Source: Streptomyces cyaneochromogenes (lineage in GTDB: Bacteria; Actinomycetota; Actinomycetes; Streptomycetales; Streptomycetaceae). Taken from it: 64,000 bases of DNA. Location: NCBI RefSeq assembly GCF_003963535.1, contig NZ_CP034539.1:8618001-8682000 (forward strand), given 5' to 3'. A program made the translations under genes and the position numbers. Within the stretch, counting starts at the first letter, position 1; each line of letters begins with the position of its first letter. This document shows, in pieces, positions 26,584 to 34,308 of the stretch. The notes beneath the pieces are model-generated. The model saw only the letters and a list, made by a program, of their open reading frames with translations. It searched no databases and was not told the origin of the DNA.

Positions 26584-27416
26584 GTGGATGTCGTCCCTGG
26601 CGGGCGAGGCCGTGTAACGGGCCCGGTACGTGGCTGTCTGCTCGGCGGGGCCGTCGGTGACGCCCTCGGCTACCCGGTCGAGTCCAGTTCGCTGGACCTG
26701 ATCCGTGCCGCCAACGCAGAGCGCGGAGTGACCGGATTCCTCTTCGCCGGTGACAGCGACGTGGCCCGGATCAGCGACGACACCCAGATGACCCTCTTCA
26801 CCGCCGAGGCCCTCATCCAGGCCCGACGGATCGCGATGGCAGCCCGCGCCGCCCAGATCACCCACGGCCACCCCACCGGCTACGACGCCGCGGGCGCGCC
26901 GGCCGCGATCGTGGCGCACCTGGTCGCGGGCGACTCCCTGGAGGGCGCGGTCCTGCGCACGCTCCGGCTGCTGCGGCGCCACCCCGGCCACGAGGAGACC
27001 TCGGCCGCGCTCACCGAGGCCGTCGATCTGGCCGAGCAGGGCGCACCGACCGCGGAGAAGGTCGAGTCGCTGAGGGAGGGCTGGCTCGCCGAGCAGGCCC
27101 TCGCCATCGGCGTGTACTGCGCGCTCGTCGCACCCTCGGTGCGGGACGCTCCCCCAGTGCCTGAAGGGCCTGGCGGCACCCCCAGCTGCCGGCCGTCAAC
27201 CGCTCGGGCGACAGCGACTCCACCGGCTCCGTCTGCGGCAACCTCCTGGGCGTCCGCCACGGTGGCCTCGGCCTGCCGCACGAGTGGCTGGAGCAGGTCG
27301 AGGGCCGGGCGCGGATCGCCGCGCCGGCCGATGACCTGGCGGCCGAAGGCGTGCGGCGCCGACCTTCGGGGAACCCGTCTGACCAGGGCCGCCGCGTCCA
27401 GGCTGTGGCACGCTGA
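26584..27416 (+). pseudogene. ADP-ribosylglycohydrolase family gene, internally deleted and frameshifted
   Basis: The frame begins as a DraG-type ADP-ribosylglycohydrolase (RGCLLGGAVGDALGYPVE, then ISDDTQMTLFTAEALIQ with the metal-binding DDTQM). The middle of the family domain is then missing: TAEALIQ is followed almost at once by AQITHGHPTG. Near 27150 a 35-bp element (27151-27185, bounded by cccccag copies) is inserted and shifts the frame. The true C-terminus, with RSGDSDSTGSVCGNLL, continues in another frame from 27186 to a stop at 27414. The gene is therefore very probably non-functional. The undisturbed original frame runs into the next gene by chance. Confidence 0.8.
27151..27185. repeat. 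35-bp CCCCCAG-bounded repeat insertion
   Basis: cccccagtgcctgaagggcc..ggcacccccag inside the ADP-ribosylglycohydrolase pseudogene. Removing these 35 bases rejoins the two family-matching frames exactly. A related cccccag..gacccccag core occurs in the element upstream of narG (22964-22985). Confidence 0.7.
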
Positions 27417-27450
27417 AGACGAACCCGCCGGTGCAGGAAGGAGCGAGGCC

Positions 27451-27753
27451 ATGCCCCTCGAACCGCTGTCGCAGAAGGAGATCGAGGACCGGCTCGCGGA
27501 GCTGCCGGGCTGGTCGCAGGAGGGCGACCGCATCGCCCGCTCCTACCGGCTCCCCTCGCACTTCGCGGCCACGGCGATGGTCGTGCACATCGCCCAGGTC
27601 CAGGAGGAGCTCGACCACCACACCGACCTCACCCTCGGCTACAACACGGTCTCCCTCACCGTGAACACCCACACGGTGGGCGCCGTGACCAAACGGGACT
27701 TCCTGCTCGCCGGGAAGATCGAGGAGCTCGCCCCTGGTCACGGGGCACACTGA
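27451..27753 (+). CDS. 4a-hydroxytetrahydrobiopterin dehydratase (pterin-4a-carbinolamine dehydratase)
   Basis: A 100-residue DCoH/PhhB-type protein that dehydrates 4a-hydroxytetrahydropterins. The signature is near EELDHHTDLTLGYNTVSL with TVNTHTVGAVTKRDF; the family HH and the TH..GG-like loop are recognisable. The start at 27451 is chosen for the site aggaaggagcg and because the protein begins as usual (MPLEPLSQKEIEDRLAELPG). The frame is open upstream only because it runs into the broken glycohydrolase gene. Length is normal. Confidence 0.9.
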   Translation: MPLEPLSQKEIEDRLAELPGWSQEGDRIARSYRLPSHFAATAMVVHIAQVQEELDHHTDLTLGYNTVSLTVNTHTVGAVTKRDFLLAGKIEELAPGHGAH

Positions 27754-27758
27754 CGCGC

Positions 27759-28502
27759 GTGCTGGACTACGACAAGGAAGCGGAGCGGTACGACGCCTCG
27801 CGCGGCGGCGAGCCCAGGGCGGCGGCCGCGGCGGAGGCCGTGCTGGGACTTGTGCCGGAAGGGACCCGGCGCCTGCTCGACGTCGCCTGCGGCACCGGCA
27901 TCGTGACGCGGCGGCTCGCCGCCGGACGGGAGGGCCTGTGCGTGACCGGCGTCGATCTCGCGCCCGGCATGGCCCGCCAGGCCGCCGCCCGCATGCCCGG
28001 CACCGTCGTGCTCGCCGACTGCCGCCGGCTGCCGTTCCCGGGCGGCCGGTTCGACGCCGTGAGCAGTGTGTGGCTGCTGCACCTGGCCCGCACGGACGAG
28101 GACGTGCGGGCCACCGTCGGTGAGTGCGCGCGGATGCTGCGGCCCGGCGGGGTCTACGTCACCACGGTCGACAAGGCCGCCGCGCACAACGTGGGCAGCG
28201 ACATCGACGCCGTCATGGCCTCCCGCCCGCACCGCCCCGCCCGGGACGAGGCGGCGCGCGTCGAGTCGTACGCCCTCGACCACGGCCTGGTCCCGGCCGG
28301 GCAGTCCGGCTTCACGGGCCGAGGCCAGGGCCGCAGCCCCCGCCGCACCATCGCCGACCTGCGCCGGGGCTGGTTCGTCACCCTCCCGCCCGGCGACGCG
28401 CGCGCCGACGACTTCGCCGCCCGGCTGGCCCGCCTCCCGGACCAGGACCGACCCCGACCGGACCCGGTGTTCACGCTCCGGGCGTTCCGGAAGCCCGGGT
28501 GA
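27759..28502 (+). CDS. class I SAM-dependent methyltransferase
   Basis: A 247-residue cytosolic methyltransferase of the Methyltransf_11 type. SAM-binding motif I is LLDVACGTGIVTRRLA, with acidic end of strand 2 TGVDLAPGMARQAA and motif FPGGRFDAVSSVWLLH. The GTG start lies 5 bp after the pterin dehydratase stop, so the two are probably cotranscribed. The 3' end overlaps the convergent gene at 28471 by 32 bp. The substrate is unknown. Confidence 0.85.
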   Translation: MLDYDKEAERYDASRGGEPRAAAAAEAVLGLVPEGTRRLLDVACGTGIVTRRLAAGREGLCVTGVDLAPGMARQAAARMPGTVVLADCRRLPFPGGRFDAVSSVWLLHLARTDEDVRATVGECARMLRPGGVYVTTVDKAAAHNVGSDIDAVMASRPHRPARDEAARVESYALDHGLVPAGQSGFTGRGQGRSPRRTIADLRRGWFVTLPPGDARADDFAARLARLPDQDRPRPDPVFTLRAFRKPG

Positions 28503-28947
28503 ACTCCATGACCCAGTTGGCCACCCAGGTGTCCCCGCCGTCCACGGAGAACGCCTGCTCCCAGCGGGCCGTGGTGGCCGAGATGCCCGACCAGACGAAC
28601 CGCACCCGTACGTCCTTGCCGTCGTGGGTGTCCTCGCCGTGGAACTCGCCGCGTTCGCCCTCGAAGCGCCCGAACACCGGCGGGAACAGCTTGCCGGTGC
28701 GGCTGGAGGACCAGGTCAGCGACCACTGCTCGGTCTCCCGGTCGAACAGGCGCAGGGTCAGCCCCTTCGAGCCGAGGTGCGGCATGTCGATCTCGTCGAT
28801 GTTGGCGGCGCCGTCGAACAGCGGCCAACAGCGGCTGGTCGCCGGGAACTCCACCCAGTCGCTGTCCGGGTCGAGGAAGTCGGCGCGGCTACGGTTGACG
28901 ACGTCCCAGTCGCCGTGGAAGAAGTCGAAGTCGTGCGGGCTGCTCAT
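28471..28947 (-). CDS. DUF1579-like hypothetical protein
   Basis: A 158-residue soluble protein with the pattern of lipocalin-like/DUF1579 domains: FDFFHGDWDVVNRSR at the N-terminus, then RLFDRETEQWSLTWSS and RWEQAFSVDGGDTWVANWVM. Catalytic function is unknown. It is second in a two-gene operon (ATGA overlap with the gene upstream) that diverges from the YafY/WYL regulator, so it is likely a target of that regulator. Confidence 0.78.
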   Translation of the reverse strand: MSSPHDFDFFHGDWDVVNRSRADFLDPDSDWVEFPATSRCWPLFDGAANIDEIDMPHLGSKGLTLRLFDRETEQWSLTWSSSRTGKLFPPVFGRFEGERGEFHGEDTHDGKDVRVRFVWSGISATTARWEQAFSVDGGDTWVANWVMEFTRASGTPGA

Positions 28948-29423
28948 GTGCGGTCTCCAGTGGTTCCTTCGGGCAGCGAGTCGGCCAAGTAGGCCTTCAG
29001 GTCGGGGACTTCGGGTGCCAGCAGATGCCGTACCCAGGCGTCCCGTTCGTGCAGGATCGGCGGGAGTTCCCAGACGCAGCCGATCCACGGCAGGTCGGGG
29101 GTGACGAAGTGCGTCGGGTCGTTGTCCGGGCAGCCGAGCACCGGCTGGCCCGCCGCGGCGCCCTTGAAGTGCAGGACGTTGTCCCACACCCAGCTGTAGG
29201 CGTTGAGGTAGGCGCCGTCGTCCCCGCCCCGGTGCAGGACCACGAACGTCGCCGGGGGCGTGCCGTCCGGCTCCGGCAGCAGGTCCGGCAGGATCGCGTA
29301 CGCCGCCTTCTCGACCTCCGGGGCGATGCCGGCCGGGTCGGTGGTGACGTGGTAGCGCTTGATGTGCCGCCCACCCACCTCGATCGGCGGCGGCACCGTC
29401 AGCAGTTTCTCGGTGAAGCTCAT
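28944..29423 (-). CDS. hypothetical protein, target of adjacent YafY-type regulator
   Basis: A 159-residue soluble protein with no family I can name. Visible features are IKRYHVTTDPAGIAPEVEKA, TFVVLHRGGDDGAYLNAYSW and WELPPILHERDAWVRHLL. It is first in an operon with the DUF1579-like gene and lies only 33 bp from the divergent regulator gene. The strong palindrome in that gap is the obvious control site. Confidence 0.75.
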   Translation of the reverse strand: MSFTEKLLTVPPPIEVGGRHIKRYHVTTDPAGIAPEVEKAAYAILPDLLPEPDGTPPATFVVLHRGGDDGAYLNAYSWVWDNVLHFKGAAAGQPVLGCPDNDPTHFVTPDLPWIGCVWELPPILHERDAWVRHLLAPEVPDLKAYLADSLPEGTTGDRT

Positions 29424-29441
29424 GGCAGGACGTTAGGGCCG

Positions 29442-29468
29442 CTTCACTGACACCATGTGTCAGTGAAG
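29442..29468. promoter_or_regulatory. 12-bp-arm palindromic operator overlapping the regulator start codon
   Basis: cttcactgacac (29442-29453), spacer cat, gtgtcagtgaag (29457-29468): a perfect inverted repeat. The second arm begins at the GTG start codon of the YafY/WYL regulator, and the first lies 19 bp from the start of the divergent operon. This is expected of an autoregulatory operator that controls both directions. Confidence 0.8.
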
Positions 29469-30431
29469 TCCAGCCGACTCGTCTCGATCCTGCTCCTCCT
29501 CCAGACCCGGGGCCGGATGACCGCCGCCCAGCTCGCCGAGGAGCTGGAGGTGTCCGTGCGCACCGTCTATCGGGACGTGGAGGCGCTGGGCGCGGCCGGC
29601 GTGCCGCTGTACGGCGATGCCGGTCACGCCGGGGGCTACCGCCTGCTGGACGGTTATCGCACCCGGCTCACCGGGCTGACCGCCGACGAGGCGGAGGCGC
29701 TGTTCCTCGCGGGCGTCCCGGGACCGGCCGCCGAGCTCGGCCTCGGCTCCGTGCTGGCCGCCGCTCAGCTCAAGGTGCGCGCCGCCCTGCCCGCGGAGCT
29801 GCGCGCCCACGCCGACCGGATCAGTGGCCGCTTCCACCTGGACGCCCCCGGCTGGTACGCGGACGGCGACGAGGCCCCGTTCCTCCCGGCGGTCGCCGAC
29901 GCGGTGTGGAACAGCCGGGTGCTGCACGTCGTCTACCGACGCTGGCGCGAGCCCACCGACGTCGAGCGCCGCCTGGAGCCGTACGGCCTGGTCCTCAAGG
30001 CGGGCCGCTGGTATGTCGTCGCCGGGCCCGGACCGCGCACCTTCCGCGTCGACCAGATCCTCGAACTCACCGCGTCCGACGAGGAGTTCACCCGCCCGGC
30101 GGACTTCGACCTGACCGTGTACTGGAAGGCGTACCAGCGGGACTTCCACGACCGTCTCCACCGCGCGGAGGCGGTGGTGCGGCTGGCCCCGGGAGCCGCG
30201 CTCGCCGGGCCGCTCGCCCGTGCCGCCGCCGCGAACGGACGTACCGACGACGACGGCTGGATCCGGGCCACCGTCCCCATCGAGTCCATCGACCACGCGC
30301 ACGGCGAGTTCCTGCGCCTGGGCACGGACGTCGAGGTGCTTCAGCCGCCGGAGCTGCGCGAGCGGATCGCCCGTACGGCCGCCGAACTGGCCGAAAGATA
30401 CGGCAACTTCGCGGTGCGCGGCGACCACTGA
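29457..30431 (+). CDS. YafY/WYL-domain transcriptional regulator
   Basis: 324 residues. An N-terminal DeoR-type winged helix (SRLVSILLLLQTRGRMTAAQ, ELEVSVRTVYRDVEAL) is followed by the GG-Y-L region (GHAGGYRLLDGY) and a WYL domain (about 140-205: VLHVVYRRW, RRLEPYGLVLKAGRWYVVAG, FRVDQI), with a WCX-like C-terminus. WYL domains bind nucleic acids or ligands and often control detoxification genes. The GTG start has no ribosome site and overlaps the palindromic operator, so the mRNA may be leaderless. It probably represses itself and the two divergent genes. Confidence 0.92.
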   Translation: MSVKSSRLVSILLLLQTRGRMTAAQLAEELEVSVRTVYRDVEALGAAGVPLYGDAGHAGGYRLLDGYRTRLTGLTADEAEALFLAGVPGPAAELGLGSVLAAAQLKVRAALPAELRAHADRISGRFHLDAPGWYADGDEAPFLPAVADAVWNSRVLHVVYRRWREPTDVERRLEPYGLVLKAGRWYVVAGPGPRTFRVDQILELTASDEEFTRPADFDLTVYWKAYQRDFHDRLHRAEAVVRLAPGAALAGPLARAAAANGRTDDDGWIRATVPIESIDHAHGEFLRLGTDVEVLQPPELRERIARTAAELAERYGNFAVRGDH

Positions 30432-30470
30432 GGATTCGGAATCCGTCCGTCCTCTCAGGAGGTACGCCTC

Positions 30471-32381
30471 GTGCAGCACCCGCACAAGCACCGCAGACGA
30501 AGGGCCGTCATCTCCGCGCTGGGCGCCACCGTCGCGCTCGTCGCCGCCGGACTCACCACCCTCAACGGCGTCGGCACGTCCCCCACGCTCGAACTGACTC
30601 GCGCGGGAGGGGCCCCCATGGCCGCCACCGCCCGCCAGGTCGAGAAGCTGGACCGCGGCGTGGTCAGCGTCCACACGGCCAGTGGCAACCTGGTCAGCTG
30701 GCGCTGGCTGGGCACCGACCCGAACGACGTCTCCTTCAACGTCTACCGCGCCGGTACGAAGGTCAACTCGACCCCGATCACCGGCTCCACCAACTACTTC
30801 CACTCCGGCGCCCCCGAACAGGCCGACTACACCGTCCGCGCGATCGTCGGAGGCGTCGAGCAGGGCGACTCGGTCCACGCCGTCCAGTTCCGCCCGGGCT
30901 ACAAGGACGTCCCGATCAGCCCACCGGCCGGCGGCACGACCCCCGACGGAGTGGCGTACACCTACGAGGCCAACGACGCCTCCGTCGGCGACCTCGACGG
31001 CGACGGCGCCCTCGACATCGTCCTCAAGTGGCAGCCCACCAACGCCAAGGACAACTCCCAGTCCGGCTACACCGGCAACACGTTCGTCGACGGCGTCAAG
31101 CTCGACGGCACCCGGCTGTGGCGCATCGACCTGGGCCGCAACATCCGCTCCGGCGCGCACTACACGCAGTTCCAGGCGTACGACTACGACGGCGACGGCA
31201 GGGCCGAGATCGCCATGAAGACGGCCGACGGCACGGTGGACGGCACGGGCGCGGTGATCGGCAGCTCGTCGGCCGACCATCGGAACTCGTCCGGCTACAT
31301 CCTGTCCGGGCCCGAGTACCTCACCATGTTCAACGGGCAGACCGGCAAGGCGATGCAGACGGTGGACTACGTCCCGGCCCGCGGCTCGGTCGCCTCGTGG
31401 GGCGACTCGTACGGCAACCGGGTCGACCGGTTCCTCGCCGGCACCGCCTACCTGGACGGCGCCCGCCCCTCCCTCATCATGGCGCGCGGCTACTACACCC
31501 GTACGGTCATCGCCGCCTGGGACTGGCGGGGCGGCGGCTTCACCCGCCGCTGGACCTTCGACACCAACTCCTCCACCAACACCGGCAAGGGGTTCGACGG
31601 CCAGGGCTCGCACAGTCTGTCCGTCGGGGACGTCGACAACGACGGCAAGGACGAGATCGTCTACGGTGCGATGGCCGTCGACGACAACGGCTACGGCCTG
31701 TGGACGACGAAGACCGGCCACGGAGACGCCCAGCACCTCGGCGACCTCGACCCCTCGCGCGCGGGCCTGGAGTACTTCAAGGTCTCGGAGTCCACGTCCC
31801 AGCCGGCCGAGCTGTACATCAACCCGGCCAACGGGACCGTGAACTGGTCCCTCGCCGCCTGCTGCGACAACGGCCGCGGAGTCGCCGGGGACATCTGGGC
31901 GGGCAACGACGGCGCCGAGGTGTGGTCCGCCTCCGACTCCTCCGTCCGCGACGAGGCCGGCGCCACCAAGGGCCGTGAGCCGTCCTCCGTCAACTTCCTG
32001 TCCTGGTGGGACGGCGACCCCGTCCGCGAACTCCTCGACGGCACCCGCATCGACAAGTACGGCACGTCCTTTGACACCCGCCTGCTGACCGGCTCCGGCG
32101 TCTCCTCCAACAACGGCACCAAGGCCACGCCGGTCCTCTCCGGCGACATCCTCGGCGACTGGCGTGAAGAGGTCATCTGGCGCACGAGCGGCAACACGGC
32201 GCTTCGGATCCACTCGACGCCGTACGAGACGAACACGAAGATCACGACCCTGCTCCACGACCCGATGTACCGCACGGGTCTGGCCTGGCAGAACACGGCC
32301 TACAACCAGCCGCCGCACCCGAGCTTCTTCATCGGCAACGGCATGGCCACGGCGCCCCGGCCGACCGTGTACACGCCCTGA
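30471..32381 (+). CDS. secreted rhamnogalacturonan lyase, PL11 family
   Basis: A 636-residue enzyme that cleaves the rhamnogalacturonan I backbone of pectin by beta-elimination. It has a basic N-terminus (HPHKHRRRRA, Tat-like) and a hydrophobic signal sequence to about residue 45. An N-terminal beta-sandwich (LDRGVVSVHTASGNLVSWRW) is followed by the eight-bladed propeller with calcium-type repeats (VGDLDGDGALDIVLKW, YDYDGDGRAEIAMKTADG, VGDVDNDGKDEIVYG, GDILGDWREEVIW). There is no carbohydrate-binding module. The GTG start follows caggaggt. Length fits the family. I see no CebR box before it. Confidence 0.93.
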   Translation: MQHPHKHRRRRAVISALGATVALVAAGLTTLNGVGTSPTLELTRAGGAPMAATARQVEKLDRGVVSVHTASGNLVSWRWLGTDPNDVSFNVYRAGTKVNSTPITGSTNYFHSGAPEQADYTVRAIVGGVEQGDSVHAVQFRPGYKDVPISPPAGGTTPDGVAYTYEANDASVGDLDGDGALDIVLKWQPTNAKDNSQSGYTGNTFVDGVKLDGTRLWRIDLGRNIRSGAHYTQFQAYDYDGDGRAEIAMKTADGTVDGTGAVIGSSSADHRNSSGYILSGPEYLTMFNGQTGKAMQTVDYVPARGSVASWGDSYGNRVDRFLAGTAYLDGARPSLIMARGYYTRTVIAAWDWRGGGFTRRWTFDTNSSTNTGKGFDGQGSHSLSVGDVDNDGKDEIVYGAMAVDDNGYGLWTTKTGHGDAQHLGDLDPSRAGLEYFKVSESTSQPAELYINPANGTVNWSLAACCDNGRGVAGDIWAGNDGAEVWSASDSSVRDEAGATKGREPSSVNFLSWWDGDPVRELLDGTRIDKYGTSFDTRLLTGSGVSSNNGTKATPVLSGDILGDWREEVIWRTSGNTALRIHSTPYETNTKITTLLHDPMYRTGLAWQNTAYNQPPHPSFFIGNGMATAPRPTVYTP

Positions 32382-32414
32382 GCAAGAGGGAGCGGTCCGC
32401 TCCGGCGATACGCG

Positions 32415-32449
32415 ACGGCGGCCGTCCGAACTCCCGCGACGGCCGCCGT
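32415..32449 (+). terminator. hairpin after rhamnogalacturonan lyase gene
   Basis: acggcggccgtc (32415-32426) and gacggccgccgt (32438-32449), a perfect 12-bp stem with an 11-base loop, 34 bp after the stop. Confidence 0.75.
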
Positions 32450-32520
32450 TGTTGACCTCAACTGGACTTGAGGTTCTACGGTGATCGCGTTCTGGTGATC
32501 GCTTGAGGGAGGGATGACAA

Positions 32521-32985
32521 GTGAGCGTGGCGCTCAGGGAGTATGCGCGGGAAGAGCTGGCCGCCCAGCCGATCGGTGCGTGGAGCGGCGAGGCGTACCG
32601 GCTGGTGGTCGGGGCCATCCGTGCGCAGTTGGCGGTGGAGGACCTCACACAGCCGCACTGGTGGACGCTCAATCACGTCGCCGGGGATCCGGGCAGGTGG
32701 ACCCGTGCCACGTTGATCGAGCGGCTGACGAAGTACGAGGACCTCGGGATCGACTTCGACGGCGTCTTCGACGACCTCGTCGCCCGGGGTTGGCTCACCG
32801 AGAACGCGGGAGCCATGACTCTGACCGAGGCGGGGGAGGAGGGGCGCCTTCGGGCCAGGGAGCGCAACCTGCGTGTGCATCAGCAGACACACGAGGGCAT
32901 CGACACGGCCGACTTCGTGACCACCATCAACGTCCTGCGCCGCATGGTCGCCAACCTGGGCGGCGACGGCAACCTGCCCGACTGA
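32521..32985 (+). CDS. MarR-like winged-helix protein
   Basis: A 154-residue soluble protein resembling MarR-type regulators. The recognition-helix region is TRATLIERLTKYEDLGIDFD, with a wing at VARGWLTENAGAMTLTEAGE and C-terminal dimerisation helices (NVLRRMVANLGGDGN). The GTG start follows gagggatgac. No inverted repeat stands out immediately upstream. Its target is unknown. Confidence 0.75.
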   Translation: MSVALREYAREELAAQPIGAWSGEAYRLVVGAIRAQLAVEDLTQPHWWTLNHVAGDPGRWTRATLIERLTKYEDLGIDFDGVFDDLVARGWLTENAGAMTLTEAGEEGRLRARERNLRVHQQTHEGIDTADFVTTINVLRRMVANLGGDGNLPD

Positions 32986-33132
32986 CGGACACCGCGGGCA
33001 GTCGTGCACCGGCGGACGGTGTAACGGGTCGCCAGGTTGCTTCAGGGGGCCGAGTTTTTTCGGTGAACCGTACAACCATGCAAGTTCTTCACGGGTCCTT
33101 CACATGCGTACTACCGAGAACCTGGGGAGAAC

Positions 33133-33741
33133 ATGTTCCACCACACCCGCATTCGCCTCGCCGCCACCGCGGCCGCCGCCGTCGCCGCGATCGGTCTGAC
33201 CGCCTGTGGCACCGGCTCCGGCTCCGGCGACGAGATCGTCGACAAGCCGAAGGCGAACGCCTCCGCGAAGGCCGACAGCGGCAAGGAGAAGGAGCCCGCC
33301 GCCGAGAAGAGCAGTGCGGCGCCCGACGTCGCCAAGGTCGGCGACACGCTTGCCCTGAAGGGCATGGAGAGCGGCAGCGGACTGGATGTCACCGTCGTCA
33401 AGGTCGTCGACAACGCCAAGTCCGGGGACGAGTTCTTCGCCCCTGAGGACGGCAACCGGTGGATCGGCGTGCAGTTCCAGCTCGTCAACACCGGCACCAA
33501 GGTCTACTCCGACGCTCCCGACAACTCGGCGAAGATGACCGACGACCAGGGCCAGCAGTTCGGGACCACTCTTGCCGAGATCTCGGCGGGCCCGTCCATG
33601 TCGTCGGACGTCCGGCTGAAGCCCGGCGCGAAGGCGCTGGGCTGGGTCGTGTTCGAGGTGCCGAAGGCGTCGAAGGCGGCCACGGTCACGTTCGCGATGG
33701 ACTCGGGCTTCGCCCAGCAGGTCGGGGAGTGGAAGCTGTAG
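33133..33741 (+). CDS. lipoprotein with DUF4352 domain
   Basis: 202 residues. A signal peptide ending in the lipobox LTAC (Cys at about 26) is followed by a Lys/Ala/Glu-rich spacer and a DUF4352-type immunoglobulin-like domain (about 70-200: VGDTLALKGMESGSGLDVTV, GVQFQLVNTGTKVYSDAP, GWVVFEVPK). It would be anchored to the outer face of the membrane. Function is unknown. It is followed by a strong hairpin. Confidence 0.88.
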   Translation: MFHHTRIRLAATAAAAVAAIGLTACGTGSGSGDEIVDKPKANASAKADSGKEKEPAAEKSSAAPDVAKVGDTLALKGMESGSGLDVTVVKVVDNAKSGDEFFAPEDGNRWIGVQFQLVNTGTKVYSDAPDNSAKMTDDQGQQFGTTLAEISAGPSMSSDVRLKPGAKALGWVVFEVPKASKAATVTFAMDSGFAQQVGEWKL

Positions 33742-33749
33742 GAGAGACG

Positions 33750-33781
33750 GAGGGCGCGTGCCTGAGACGGCACGCGCCCTC
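33750..33781. terminator. hairpin between convergent lipoprotein and CBM2-remnant genes
   Basis: gagggcgcgtgcc (33750-33762) and ggcacgcgccctc (33769-33781), a perfect 13-bp stem with a 6-base loop. It is placed to serve both converging genes. Confidence 0.82.
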
Positions 33782-33785
33782 GGGC

Positions 33786-34106
33786 TCAGCCCACGGCACA
33801 GCTCTGGTCGCCCACCTTGAACACGGTCGGTTTCGCGTTCGCCCCCGACCAGCTCCCCGTGAACCCGAAACTCACCGACGACCCGGCCGCCACGTTCCCG
33901 TTCCAGCCCACGTTCTTCGCGGTCACCGACGATCCCGACTGCGTGTACTCGACGATGCCGGGCACGAAACCGCCGCCGTCGATACGGGCGTTCTTCCAGG
34001 TGCAGGAGTCGGCGGCGAGCGTCACCTTCGAGGCGCTGTCGGCGGCCAGGGCGGGCGGACCGCCCGCGAGCGCCAGAACCGCCGTGAGGATGCGGGTTCT
34101 TCGCAC
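33786..34106 (-). pseudogene. internally deleted remnant of a GH74-CBM2 xyloglucanase
   Basis: A short open frame (106 residues) from a GTG with aaagga upstream. It has a signal peptide (RRTRILTAVLALAGGPPALA), then TWKNARIDGGGFVPGIV, which I recognise as the opening strand of GH74 xyloglucanases. This jumps in frame to YTQSGSSVTAKNVGWNG and SVSFGFTGSWSGANAKPT, the second half of a CBM2 cellulose-binding module. The GH74 propellers and the first half of CBM2 (together several hundred residues) are absent. It stands beside the GH48 cellulase on the same strand. It could still be made as a small secreted protein, but a deletion remnant is the simplest reading. Confidence 0.75.
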
Positions 34107-34134
34107 GAGGGGTCCTTTCCGGGATGTGGGGGGA

Positions 34135-34172
34135 AGACGGGCGACCCCGAGTGCGGAGGGGGCCGCCCGTCT
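34135..34172 (-). terminator. hairpin between GH48 gene and GH74 remnant
   Basis: agacgggcg (34135-34143) and cgcccgtct (34164-34172) with a GC-rich internal region (cccc/gggg) that extends the stem. It lies downstream of the GH48 gene on the minus strand. Confidence 0.55.
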
Positions 34173-34200
34173 GACGCCGTGCGCTGTCACGCCCCTTGTC

Positions 34201-34260
34201 CTTCACGCGGGGCGGTATCCATATGCGGCTCCGCCGCGTGGGCGCGACCAGCCACAGTGG
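34201..34260 (-). repeat. dispersed intergenic repeat, copy C (inverted)
   Basis: The reverse complement reads ..gtggctggtcgcgcccacgc ggcggagccgc.., matching the copies near 798, 25089 and 39340. It lies just downstream of the GH48 gene, reading in the same direction as that gene. Confidence 0.72.
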
Positions 34261-34308
34261 ACTGGCAGACAGAACACGGCATCTACGCGGAGCGCCCGGC
34301 GGGGCGGT

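Noticed and set aside
26584..27753. A single 389-residue glycohydrolase-pterin dehydratase fusion
   Set aside because: The second half has its own ribosome site and family-typical start at 27451. The first half is a frameshifted pseudogene whose true C-terminus is in another frame.
29460..32672. Very long open frame (about 1070 codons) antisense to the YafY and rhamnogalacturonan lyase genes
   Set aside because: High GC leaves long antisense frames open. The peptide is Arg/Gly/Val-rich without domains, and the opposite strand encodes clear families.
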